In this document: positions 35,806-43,657 of the stretch, one piece after another | Layout of the letters: each line of letters opens with the position of its first letter | Position numbering within the stretch: the first letter of the stretch is position 1 | Origin: TMED88 sp964515335 | GTDB lineage: Bacteria; Myxococcota_A; UBA9160; UBA4427 | Assembly (NCBI GenBank): GCA_964515335.1 | Contig: CAZETS010000021.1 | Span: forward strand, 5,906 to 69,905 | Direction: 5' to 3' | Length of the DNA stretch: 64,000 bases | Made by a program: the position numbers and the translations under genes | Notes under the pieces: generated by a model | What the model saw: the letters and a program-made list of their open reading frames with translations, nothing else | The model's database searches: none | Told to the model about the DNA's origin: nothing

Positions 35806-36729
35806 ATGCACTACCAGCAGTGGGGAGACGGCGCTCCGCTGATCGCGCTTCATCCCCTGGCCCTCGAGTCGACGGTCTTTGCCGGGGCGGCCCGGCGGTT
35901 CGCCGAGCTGGGGCTGCGGACCCTGGCGGTCGATCTACCGGGATTCGGCCAGACGCCCGGGGATCACGAACGGCTCACGCCGGCGGTCCTCGCCGAGCCG
36001 GTCGTCGAGCTCGCCCGCCGGCTCGAGCGCCCGCCGATCCTGCTCGGCATGTCGCTCGGCGGCCGCGTCGCCATCGAGGTCGCGTTGCGTGCGCCGCAGG
36101 CGGTGCGAAGCCTCGTGCTGGTGGCGCCGTTCCTGCCCTGGCGGAGGCACCGGCGGCTCACTTCGATGATGCGCCACCTGGACCCGAACTGGGCGCAGCG
36201 GCTTCCCCTCGAACGCGTCTGGCCTGCCCTCAAGCTGCTCTCCGATCGACTCGAATCGATCCCCGCACTCGAGCACGACTGGTTGGCGCGCGCCTGCGTG
36301 CGTGTCGCCTACTACAGCACCTGCCCGGCCACCCGCGTCTCATTCCTCTCGGCGAGCCGCGAGCTCGCCCTCGACCCCGCCGACGGCGAAGCGGGTCTCT
36401 GGTCGCGGCTGCCCCAGCTGTCGGTGCCGGTGAGCTTTCTCTGGGCCGGACGCGACCGGCTCATTCCGAGCAGCCACGCGCCGGACACCGTCGAGGTGCT
36501 GCCCGAGGCCAGCCACCTCGAGGTGCCCTGCTCGGGGCACTTCGTGAACTTCCGCCACTACCGGTGCATGGAGCACGCAATGGCGCTGGCGACCGAGCGG
36601 GCCCTCTATTTCGAAGAGCCGGCCGAGCGCCCGGCCGCCCCCGCGGAGGCCCCGTGTCTCTCGCGCCCCGCCAGGCCCGAAGGCTCCGTCTCCTCGACGC
36701 TCTTCTCCAGCTCTTCGAGCGCCGCGTAG
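35806..36729 (+). CDS. Alpha/beta hydrolase
   Basis: 307 residues. The nucleophile elbow is G-M-S-L-G-G-R (near residue 88) and the catalytic His is probably in CSGHFVNFRH; Asp in WAGRDRLIP. The N-terminus HYQQWGDGAPLIALHPL is the typical first strand and oxyanion loop. ATG 35806 has GGAGG seven nt upstream; a TTG/ATG further up is less good. The last 124 nt overlap the 3' end of the convergent WS/DGAT copy 2, an unusually long coding overlap; the final 40 residues are Ser/Ala/Pro-rich and look like an extension of the frame. Confidence 0.85.
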   Translation: MHYQQWGDGAPLIALHPLALESTVFAGAARRFAELGLRTLAVDLPGFGQTPGDHERLTPAVLAEPVVELARRLERPPILLGMSLGGRVAIEVALRAPQAVRSLVLVAPFLPWRRHRRLTSMMRHLDPNWAQRLPLERVWPALKLLSDRLESIPALEHDWLARACVRVAYYSTCPATRVSFLSASRELALDPADGEAGLWSRLPQLSVPVSFLWAGRDRLIPSSHAPDTVEVLPEASHLEVPCSGHFVNFRHYRCMEHAMALATERALYFEEPAERPAAPAEAPCLSRPARPEGSVSSTLFSSSSSAA

Positions 36730-38090
36730 ATGTCCTCGGCCAGCGCCCAGGCGTCGGGCACCAGGGCCGGATCGAAGGTGAGACCCACGTCGATCCGGTC
36801 CATGTAGGACACGGCGGTGACGTTCAGCCCGTGCCCGGTGGCGAGCACCGACATCGGGTACATCGACTCGATGCGCGCGCCGGCCGAGTAGAGAGGCACC
36901 GGCGTCCCCCGCACGTTCGACACGGCGATGTTCGCCGGTATCGGGACCCCGACGTCGGCGCCCTCCACCAACCGCATCACGAAGCCGATCGACACAGGAG
37001 CCAGGCTCTCGGCGAGCGCAGAGACCATGTCCATGCTGCTCCCACCGACGCCGTCCTTGGCCCGGTCCGCGCACGCGTGGATGCGCTGCAGCCGGTCGAC
37101 GGGATCGACGACGTCGGTCGCCAACGAGACGGGCACGGCGGTGACCTGGTTGTCCACCGAGCCGTCGTCCTGCGAGCGCAGCGAGACGGGCAGGAACGCC
37201 GAGATCGGCTTCTCGGGCAGCGCGCCCCGGCGCGTCAGATACCAACGCAGGGCAGACGCCACCAGGGCCAGCAGCACGTCGTTCACCGTCACGCCGAAGT
37301 GCTTCTTCACCGCCTTCACGCGTGGCAGCGAGACGCTCGTGCACGCAAAGCCGCGGCGCGCGCCGACGCTGGTGTTGAAGGGAAGCTGCGGAACGTCACC
37401 CACGGCGGGCGGATCGAACTCGTCCCGTTCGCGCAGGAGTCCTGCGAGACCGCTCCTCAGCGCGTCGGCGGCGTGACCCAGGCGGCTCGAGCCGCGTGAA
37501 AACTCGTTGCGGACCGCGTTCCAGGCCTGCTCGACGCCGGTCGGCGGACGCGGCGGCGCCAGGTCGAGGTGGTCGGGGACGATCGGCGGGGCCGTGGCGT
37601 CGGGCTGCAGGTCGGCCAGCACCTCCGCGAGGCCCGCACTGGCCTGCCCGTCCATCAGGCAGTGGTGGTACTTCATGAACATCGCGTAGCGCCCGTCCTC
37701 CAGGCCCTCGATCAGCCACATCTCCCAGAGGGCGCGCGAGCGGTCGAGGGGGCCCGCGAAGAGCTGCCCCGCCAGCTCGGCCACCTCCTTCATGCCGCCG
37801 GGTGAAGGCGCGGCGATGCGATGGATGTGCTCGCGAACGTCGAGTTCTTCGTCGACCACCCAGTACGGCTGATCGAGGCCGAGCGGAACCTCCTGGAGGC
37901 GCCAGGTGTAGCGGGGCACCAAGCGGATGCGCTTCTCGACGAACTCGACGAGCCGCTCGTAGCCGAAGTCCGGACACTCGCTCGCATCGAGCACGCTCAG
38001 CCCGCCGACGTGGCCCCACGACCGGTCGGTCTCCATCGACAGGAAGACGGCGTCGACGTCGCTGAGCTGCTGGAGGGTCGGTTCGCGCAT
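36606..38090 (-). CDS. Wax ester synthase / diacylglycerol acyltransferase (WS/DGAT), copy 2
   Basis: 494 residues. Intact H-H-x-x-x-D motif: His142, His143, Asp147 (YHHCLMDGQA). N-terminal LSDVDAVFLSMETDRSW and C-terminal VSNVRGTPVPLYSAGARI plus GLNVTAVSYMDRIDVGL are family blocks. A Ser/Ala/Gly-rich tail of about 35 residues is coded in the overlap with the hydrolase gene. It lies 31 nt downstream of the acyl-CoA synthetase gene on the same strand, so the synthetase probably supplies its acyl-CoA. Confidence 0.92.
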   Translation of the reverse strand: MREPTLQQLSDVDAVFLSMETDRSWGHVGGLSVLDASECPDFGYERLVEFVEKRIRLVPRYTWRLQEVPLGLDQPYWVVDEELDVREHIHRIAAPSPGGMKEVAELAGQLFAGPLDRSRALWEMWLIEGLEDGRYAMFMKYHHCLMDGQASAGLAEVLADLQPDATAPPIVPDHLDLAPPRPPTGVEQAWNAVRNEFSRGSSRLGHAADALRSGLAGLLRERDEFDPPAVGDVPQLPFNTSVGARRGFACTSVSLPRVKAVKKHFGVTVNDVLLALVASALRWYLTRRGALPEKPISAFLPVSLRSQDDGSVDNQVTAVPVSLATDVVDPVDRLQRIHACADRAKDGVGGSSMDMVSALAESLAPVSIGFVMRLVEGADVGVPIPANIAVSNVRGTPVPLYSAGARIESMYPMSVLATGHGLNVTAVSYMDRIDVGLTFDPALVPDAWALAEDIYAALEELEKSVEETEPSGLAGRERHGASAGAAGRSAGSSK

Positions 38091-38121
38091 GGTCGGTCTC
38101 CCCGGTCGGCAGATGGATGGA

Positions 38122-39912
38122 TCAGAAGCGCACGTCGCCGGCGAGCACCTGCTGGTGGGTGTTGGCGTCGAGTCGCAGGTAACTGCGGCGGGCGTCGTCG
38201 CGGTAGAGGATCCGGTCGCTCACCTGCGCGGGATCGAAGCCCTGCCGCTGCAGATCGACCTTGCGCAGCTTGAAGGTGCCCGTCACGTCCGGGGCGGCCT
38301 GGATGCGCAGGAAGGCCGGCCGCGCGTAGAGGGGAAGCTCGCGCTCGACACGCTCGAAGAGCGCTTCGCCGTCGAGCGCCGCGCCGGCGTCGAGCACCAC
38401 CGCCGCCATGCCGGCGCGCCCTTCGCTGCCCGGCATCTCTACCCCGAACACGCTGCAGAGCGCGACCGCGGGATCGGCGGCGACCGCCTCGGCCACCTCC
38501 TGCGTCGAGACGTTCTCACCCTTCCAGCGGAACGTGTCGCCGATCCGGTCGACGAAGCGGTACAGGCCGTCGGCGCTGCGCGCGAGCAGGTCGCCGGTGC
38601 GAAACCAGGCGTCGCCGTCCTCGAAGACGCCACGCAGCACCTTCTTCTCCGAGGCCTCCCGCGAGGTGTATCCCTCGAAGCGGCCGGCGGCGGTGCGTCC
38701 CTCGGCGATGCGGCCGAGCAGCTCGCCCGGCTCGTCGTCGCGGCAGGGCACGCAGCGGCCGCGTTCGTCCCGCACCACGGCAGCGGCCTCCACGTCGAAG
38801 CGCACGAGGGCGACCTTCGTGCCCGGCGCCGGCCTGCCGACGTAGCCCGGGCGCCCCGCGAGGTTGACCATCGAGACGTTGCCCTCGGTCGAGCCGTAGA
38901 ACTCGACCATGCGCGGAACACCGAAGCGCTTCTGGAAGGCCTGCCAGACGCTCGCCGACAGACCGTTGCCGATCGCAAACCGCAGCCCGTGCCTGCGCTC
39001 CCACGAACCGACGGGCTGGTTGAGCAGATAGCGGCACAGCTCGCCGATGTACTGGAACGCGGTGGCCTCCATCTCGACGATGTCCTGCCAGAAGCGCGTG
39101 GCGCTGAACCTTCGCGCGAGCGCGAGTGTCCCGCCGCTTCGCAGCACGGCGTGCACGCTCATCACGCCGCCCACGGTGTGGTAGAGGGGCAGCGCGCAGT
39201 ACATCGTGTCGTCGCGCCCGAAGCCGGCCAGCAGCGCGTAGGTTCCGCCGCCCACGAAGCGGCCGTGGCTGAAGCGCGCGGCCTTGGGCAGCCCGGTCGT
39301 GCCCGAGGTGTAGATATAGAAGAGCGGGTCGCCCGCACGCAGCTCGCCGCGAACCGAGCGAGGCGGATCGTGGGGCGAGTAGCCGGCCACCTCGTCGTCG
39401 AACGGCTTAGCGGCGGCGGTCGGCGCCGGCGACTCGCGCCCGGGATCCGAGACGAAGAAGACTTCGAGCGCCGCGGCCTCTCCCGCCAGCGTGCTCCAGG
39501 CCTCGCCGCACTCGGCGCCGACGATCGCGAGCCGGCAGCCCGCGGAGCCGAGCGCGTGTGCGAGGGCCTCGCCGCGCAGGTTCGTGTTGATCAGGGCGGT
39601 GGTGGCGCCGGCCTTGGCGAGACCGGCCCAGACGGCCAGGTACTCGGGCCGGTTCTCCATCGCCAGCGCCACGACGTCGCCGCGGCCGAGCCCTTTCGCG
39701 AGCGCCCAGTGGGCCACCCGATTGGCGGCGGCGTTGAATTGCGCGTAGGTCTGCGCCCTGCCCTCGAAGCGCACGAAGACGTCGCCCGGCCGGCGCCGCG
39801 CCTGACGCTCGATCAGATCGGCGGCCGTCAGGCGGCCGCGCGGTCCCGACCGCAGCAGGTCCGGCAGCAGGGCCAGGCTACGCGACACGAAGCGTGCGGT
39901 GTGGCGATCCAT
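38122..39912 (-). CDS. Long/very-long-chain acyl-CoA synthetase (FATP/FadD6-like)
   Basis: 596 residues from ATG 39912. AMP-binding motif YTSGTTGLPKAARFSH; FYGSTEGNVSMVN and the later KGENVSTQEVAEAV resemble the FATP/very-long-chain branch (Y-G-x-T-E-G-N) rather than ordinary FadD. It activates fatty acids to acyl-CoA through acyl-adenylate. An upstream extension of the frame to 40065 overlaps the WS/DGAT gene and is rejected. Middle gene of the minus-strand trio WS/DGAT3-ACS-WS/DGAT2. Confidence 0.92.
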   Translation of the reverse strand: MDRHTARFVSRSLALLPDLLRSGPRGRLTAADLIERQARRRPGDVFVRFEGRAQTYAQFNAAANRVAHWALAKGLGRGDVVALAMENRPEYLAVWAGLAKAGATTALINTNLRGEALAHALGSAGCRLAIVGAECGEAWSTLAGEAAALEVFFVSDPGRESPAPTAAAKPFDDEVAGYSPHDPPRSVRGELRAGDPLFYIYTSGTTGLPKAARFSHGRFVGGGTYALLAGFGRDDTMYCALPLYHTVGGVMSVHAVLRSGGTLALARRFSATRFWQDIVEMEATAFQYIGELCRYLLNQPVGSWERRHGLRFAIGNGLSASVWQAFQKRFGVPRMVEFYGSTEGNVSMVNLAGRPGYVGRPAPGTKVALVRFDVEAAAVVRDERGRCVPCRDDEPGELLGRIAEGRTAAGRFEGYTSREASEKKVLRGVFEDGDAWFRTGDLLARSADGLYRFVDRIGDTFRWKGENVSTQEVAEAVAADPAVALCSVFGVEMPGSEGRAGMAAVVLDAGAALDGEALFERVERELPLYARPAFLRIQAAPDVTGTFKLRKVDLQRQGFDPAQVSDRILYRDDARRSYLRLDANTHQQVLAGDVRF

Positions 39913-39935
39913 CGAGCGCTCCCGGGCTCGGGCTT

Positions 39936-41384
39936 CTAGGCGGCTGTTGTGGACGGTGTGGACGGCGCGGCGGGGTCGATCCGGGCGCCCAGCTTGGACA
40001 GCTCTTCGAACGACTCGGCGACCGCCTCCGAGACCTCGCGGAGGTCGGGCACCGCGCGCGCGCACGCGTAGAAGCCGAAGTTCAGCTTGTCGGCGTAGCT
40101 CCAGACCGTGGAGTTGAGACCGGCCGAGTACTTCATGTGGCCCACCGAGACGAAGTTCTCGACGGCCCCGCCCCGGGTCTGGAACTTCTCACGCGGACCG
40201 GAGACGCTCGAGATCGTCACCAGGCCCGGATACTGGCGCGCGAAGCGCACGTAGAGGCGCATGAACGCCGAGATCGTCTTCGCGATCAGCGGCGAGAGCC
40301 CCGCCACCCAGTCCTCCATGTGGGCCCCCGAAAGCAGGCGCACCTCCTGCTTGGCTCGACGGGTGCCCCGCTGGACCGATCGCAGTCGCTCGAGCGGGTC
40401 GGCGATGTGCGTCGGAAGCGCGAGGGGGCGCGCGGTGATCCGATTGCCCCAGCTCCGGCGGTCCTCGTCGGCGCGAATCGAGGCCGGCATGTAGCCGGTC
40501 ACGGGAACACCCGGCAGCTCGCCGTGAGCGAGCAGGTAGCGACGCACGGCGCCGGTGACCGTCGCGATCACGAGGTCGTTCACCGTGCAGTCGAGCTGGC
40601 GACGGATCGAGAGCGCGTCGGCGAGCGGCACCGTGCAGAAGTGGAAGACCCGCCGGCGCGAGAGCGGGCCGGCCATCGACGTCGGCGGACCGGCCAGGGG
40701 ATTGGGGACCGGCTGGTTCGCCGCAGAGCCCGCGGCCCGCCGCGCGGCCACGACGCGACGGCGAGCCACCGCGCTGGCGCGAATCAAGTGCGGGATGTCC
40801 CGCAGGTGGGCACGCACGATGTCGCGGAGGGCGTCCCGGACGAGCCGCGCGCGCGACGGCAGGGGCGGCGCGTCGAGCGGGGCGAGCAGCGCCACCGGCT
40901 CGTCTTCGTCGGCCGCGTTGGGCGCGTACCAGCTGTCGAGCAGGCGGCGGCTGGCGGCGCCGTCGGCGAGAGCGTGGCTCATCTTCAGCACCGAGACCAC
41001 GCCGCCCTCGTAGCCCTCGATCCACCACAGATCCCACAGCGGACGATCGGGATCGAGCGGTTGGCTCAAGATCTCGGAGATCAGCTCGCAGAGCTCATCG
41101 TGACCACCGGGCGACGGCACGCCTATGCGATGCACGTGATTCGAGAGATCGAAGTGCGGATCGCATACCCACACCGGATGGTGTAGGTCGAGGGGCACGC
41201 GCACGGCCCGCCATCGCAAGGGCTCGAGACCGGGCAGGTGCCGCTCGAGGTCGCGACGCGCGGCCGCGAAGCTCCAGGCCGCGCTCGCCTCCGGACCGAG
41301 AAAAGAGACCTTGAGGGTGTGCTGCGGCTCGGTGGGAGACTCGTCGTAGATGAACTGCGCGTCCTGGCCCGACATCCGATGCAT
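39936..41384 (-). CDS. WS/DGAT-family acyltransferase with altered active site, copy 3
   Basis: 482 residues from ATG 41384 (AGGGG upstream). The family frame is clear (MSGQDAQFIYDE, WSYADKLNFGFYACARAVPDL), but the acyltransferase motif reads S-H-A-L-A-D-G (Ser136, His137, Asp141): the first His is replaced by Ser while the catalytic second His remains. Activity may be reduced or its acceptor specificity changed. It is the promoter-proximal gene of the minus-strand trio, next to a divergent TetR regulator; an upstream extension of the frame to 41471 runs through the operator region and is rejected. Confidence 0.88.
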   Translation of the reverse strand: MHRMSGQDAQFIYDESPTEPQHTLKVSFLGPEASAAWSFAAARRDLERHLPGLEPLRWRAVRVPLDLHHPVWVCDPHFDLSNHVHRIGVPSPGGHDELCELISEILSQPLDPDRPLWDLWWIEGYEGGVVSVLKMSHALADGAASRRLLDSWYAPNAADEDEPVALLAPLDAPPLPSRARLVRDALRDIVRAHLRDIPHLIRASAVARRRVVAARRAAGSAANQPVPNPLAGPPTSMAGPLSRRRVFHFCTVPLADALSIRRQLDCTVNDLVIATVTGAVRRYLLAHGELPGVPVTGYMPASIRADEDRRSWGNRITARPLALPTHIADPLERLRSVQRGTRRAKQEVRLLSGAHMEDWVAGLSPLIAKTISAFMRLYVRFARQYPGLVTISSVSGPREKFQTRGGAVENFVSVGHMKYSAGLNSTVWSYADKLNFGFYACARAVPDLREVSEAVAESFEELSKLGARIDPAAPSTPSTTAA

Positions 41385-41398
41385 CGCCGACCCCTGAG

Positions 41399-41446
41399 GA
41401 GAATGAAAATTCTCTAAAATGCTACTCAACGAATCATCATTCTCAA
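41399..41446 (-). promoter_or_regulatory. Promoter and twin palindromic operator for the WS/DGAT3-ACS-WS/DGAT2 unit
   Basis: Minus strand TTGAGA (41446-41441), 16 bases, then TAGCAT (41424-41419) form a plausible promoter. It coincides with two palindromes on the plus strand, GAAT-gaaa-ATTCTC (41401-41414) and GAAT-catc-ATTCTC (41431-41444), exactly 30 bp (three turns) apart. The AT-rich island contrasts with its surroundings. The neighbouring TetR protein is the obvious candidate to bind. Confidence 0.5.
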
Positions 41447-41549
41447 TCGAACGGAAGCCGAAAGTCATCAATGTTCCGACACTTTTGGGATATTCTGATC
41501 TCCTGACTCCTCGGCATCTCGGAGATGTGGTGAGGCGATGCGAACCACT

Positions 41550-41569
41550 TGCTACAAAATGCTACAACG
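41550..41569 (+). repeat. 10-bp phased direct repeat TGCTACAAAA/TGCTACAACG
   Basis: Two copies of TGCTACAA ten bp apart, 35 bp before the TetR start; the AAAATGCTAC portion recurs at 41416-41425. It may be part of the regulator's own operator. Confidence 0.4.
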
Positions 41570-41603
41570 AAGAAAATGCCAAGATCACTGGAGAGAACCC
41601 CGA

Positions 41604-42248
41604 ATGGCACGACCCAGGAACAAGGCCAACCTCGAAGCGGCGCGCTCGCGGATGTACCGCGAGCTCGTCTTCGAGGCCGCCGAGCGGGTATTCGCCGAGC
41701 AGGGCTTCGACGACAGCACGATGCAGGATCTCGCCGCCGAGGCAGGCGTCTCGCTCAAGACCCTCTACGCGACCATCGCCGGCAAGGTCGAGCTCTACCG
41801 CGAGATCCAGCTCACCCGCGGACTCGCCCTGCTCGAGGCTGTCCGGCTCGCCACCGGCGAGCCCGGACCCGCCCTCGACAAGCTCGATCGCGGCGTTCGG
41901 GCGTGCGTCGGCTTCTTCATCGAGCACCCCGAGTACTTCGAGATCATGCTGCGGGACGGCCACGCCTGGGGGCTGCACCCGGCCACCGAAGAGACGCGGG
42001 AGACATTCCGGTCCGGCATCGCCCTCAATGAGGCGATCATCCGCGATGGCATCGAAGCGGGGACCTTCTACCCGGGCGACCCGAGCCTGCAGGCCGCCGC
42101 CATGCAGTCGCTGGTCCAGGTCTACCTGTCGGGGCTGCTCGACCGCCAGGAGCAGCCGGACGCCGAGACGATCTCCAGCGAGATCACGCTGCAGCTGCGA
42201 CGCCTGCTCTGTCCACCCGAAACTCTCGCGCGGCGCGACGTCGCCTGA
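41604..42248 (+). CDS. TetR-family transcriptional regulator
   Basis: 214 residues. N-terminal TetR helix-turn-helix: RELVFEAAERVFAEQGFDD, STMQDLAAEAGVSLKTLYAT, KVELYREI. The ligand domain (VGFFIEHPEYFEIMLRDGHAWG) is all-helical. ATG 41604 is chosen over an upstream frame extension because it opens the HTH and has GGAGAG upstream. Divergent from the WS/DGAT3-ACS-WS/DGAT2 unit and probably a fatty-acid or acyl-CoA responsive repressor of it; the ligand is inference. Confidence 0.9.
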   Translation: MARPRNKANLEAARSRMYRELVFEAAERVFAEQGFDDSTMQDLAAEAGVSLKTLYATIAGKVELYREIQLTRGLALLEAVRLATGEPGPALDKLDRGVRACVGFFIEHPEYFEIMLRDGHAWGLHPATEETRETFRSGIALNEAIIRDGIEAGTFYPGDPSLQAAAMQSLVQVYLSGLLDRQEQPDAETISSEITLQLRRLLCPPETLARRDVA

Positions 42249-42264
42249 CCCGGGCCTTCACGTC

Positions 42265-43419
42265 ATGAGCGACCCAGGCCGCCACCCGTCGAAGCAGCGC
42301 ATCACCTACTCGGTAGTGCCGAGCGCCGAACTGGCGCCGTTCGGCCCCGGTGAGGTCCGGCGCCGCTTCCGCGCGCTGCTCGGCGAAGGCGCGCGCATCC
42401 TGCCCGTCGGCACCGCGCGAAGCCGCCCGCGCTCGCTGCTCTCCCGCGGCTACACGCCGAAGTTCATGCTGTCGGTCTTCGACGCGACGATCTGGCTGGC
42501 AGGGCCTCGGCAGAACTCGGACATCCGCTTCCTGGTCGCCTACGTGTCCATCGACGATGGGCGCAGCGGCGCGAAGCAGCTGCACCCGCGCATCTTCTAC
42601 AAGGACATCTCGCTCACCTGGCGATCCGCGTCGCACTGGATCCGCACCGCCCACGACAACTGGATCGGCAAGGGCGACCTGAAGGTCGTCGTCGAGGACG
42701 GCCGCGAGTACGACGAGTCCGACGAGGGCACCACCGATCTCCCCCTCGAGATCCAGACCGCGCTCGAAAACGTCTGCCGCAGCGTCACGCGCATTCCCTT
42801 CGACGAGGAAGCGGTGCCGCTCATCCTCCGGCGCGCGCCCGAGACGCGGATGGCGCCGTACGCCGACTTCACGGCGCCGCGGCGGCGCGCCGAGCAGGAT
42901 CCCCGCAACCTCGTGAACCGCGGCCGTCCGATCTGCCGGTTCACGCGCCGAAACGATCCGACGTCGCTGCGATTCACGGCCGGCTACGCGCCGGACTTCG
43001 AAGGCGGCGTCGTCGAGGTCGCGCAGGGTACGAGCCGCATCTACGGCGGCGCCCTGCGCCGCTACCGCATCGTGTCGGAGAACCGGCGCGTCCAGTACCT
43101 CTTCATGGCCGGACCCGGGCAGGTGTGGATCGCGTCGTGCCAGGCCACCTCGACCGAGCTCTCGACCTTCGGGGTGCGCACCGTCGACGCCGAGATCGCA
43201 GACGAGCTTCTGCTGCCGGGCTACGAGTACCACTTCGTCGACGAGCTCAGCGACCCGCCCGAGCTCTACACCCAGGTGCCGCCCGGCTTCGCGGGCGCGC
43301 CGAGCCCGGTCGACGACTCGCGGGTCGACACCTCGGCGTGGCTCGACCGGATGCCGGTGATCCGCGACTTCCGGCGCCGGGTGCTCGCCCGCGGCGCCGC
43401 GCGGCGCTCGCGCCGGTGA
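42265..43419 (+). CDS. Conserved-looking hypothetical protein (384 residues)
   Basis: I do not recognise the family. The frame from ATG 42265 has consistent GC-rich third positions and begins 16 nt after the TetR stop, so both may be co-transcribed. The sequence is rich in aromatic and charged strands (FMLSVFDATIWLAGPRQNSD, LHPRIFYKDISLTWRSASHW, FEGGVVEVAQGTSRIYGGAL, RVQYLFMAGPGQVWIAS), without signal peptide or membrane helices. Central RFTRRNDPTSLRFTAGYAPD and C-terminal PELYTQVPPGFAG are distinctive blocks. The predominance of beta segments suggests a lipocalin- or barrel-like soluble fold; a lipid-related role is suggested only by neighbours. Confidence 0.7.
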   Translation: MSDPGRHPSKQRITYSVVPSAELAPFGPGEVRRRFRALLGEGARILPVGTARSRPRSLLSRGYTPKFMLSVFDATIWLAGPRQNSDIRFLVAYVSIDDGRSGAKQLHPRIFYKDISLTWRSASHWIRTAHDNWIGKGDLKVVVEDGREYDESDEGTTDLPLEIQTALENVCRSVTRIPFDEEAVPLILRRAPETRMAPYADFTAPRRRAEQDPRNLVNRGRPICRFTRRNDPTSLRFTAGYAPDFEGGVVEVAQGTSRIYGGALRRYRIVSENRRVQYLFMAGPGQVWIASCQATSTELSTFGVRTVDAEIADELLLPGYEYHFVDELSDPPELYTQVPPGFAGAPSPVDDSRVDTSAWLDRMPVIRDFRRRVLARGAARRSRR

Positions 43420-43471
43420 ACACGGCCCGGCTGGCGTACCCTGCCCTGCCCCCCGCGAACGGAGATCCGGC

Positions 43472-43561
43472 ATGAGCGAGAACCCCTACCTCTCGGGCAA
43501 CTTCGCCCCGGTCGAGGCGCGCCACGGGGTTCTTCCCGATGCCGGCCGATCCCGCGCGTGA
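43472..43561 (+). pseudogene. N-terminal stub of a carotenoid oxygenase gene
   Basis: ATG 43472 with GGAG upstream opens MSENPYLSGNFAPVEARHG, the standard N-terminus of the carotenoid cleavage oxygenase/RPE65 family (N-P-Y-L-x-G-N-F-A-P-V). The similarity stops after about 17 codons and the frame ends at TGA 43559, followed at once by TAA. The remaining 450 codons are absent; the region was deleted up to the palindrome before thyA. Confidence 0.6.
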
Positions 43562-43594
43562 TAAACTCGCGCGGCTCCCCCGGGCGATGATCAG

Positions 43595-43639
43595 GCGTTC
43601 GGAGCTTCGAGCGATCGGATCGCTCGAAGCTCCGAACGC
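43595..43639. repeat. 45-nt perfect inverted repeat upstream of thyA
   Basis: Arms of 22 bp (43595-43616 and 43618-43639, beginning GCGTTCGGAGC and ending GCTCCGAACGC) separated by one base. It ends 18 nt before the thyA ATG, abutting the ribosome-binding site. It has no U-tract, so it is not a standard terminator. It could extrude a cruciform, fold the mRNA leader into a long hairpin, or mark a deletion or transposon scar. Confidence 0.9.
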
Positions 43640-43657
43640 GGGGAGGAGCCAGCGGCG

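Noticed and set aside
43559..43561. TGA ending the carotenoid oxygenase stub as a selenocysteine codon
   Set aside because: It is followed at once by TAA, family similarity has already ended, and no cysteine is expected here.
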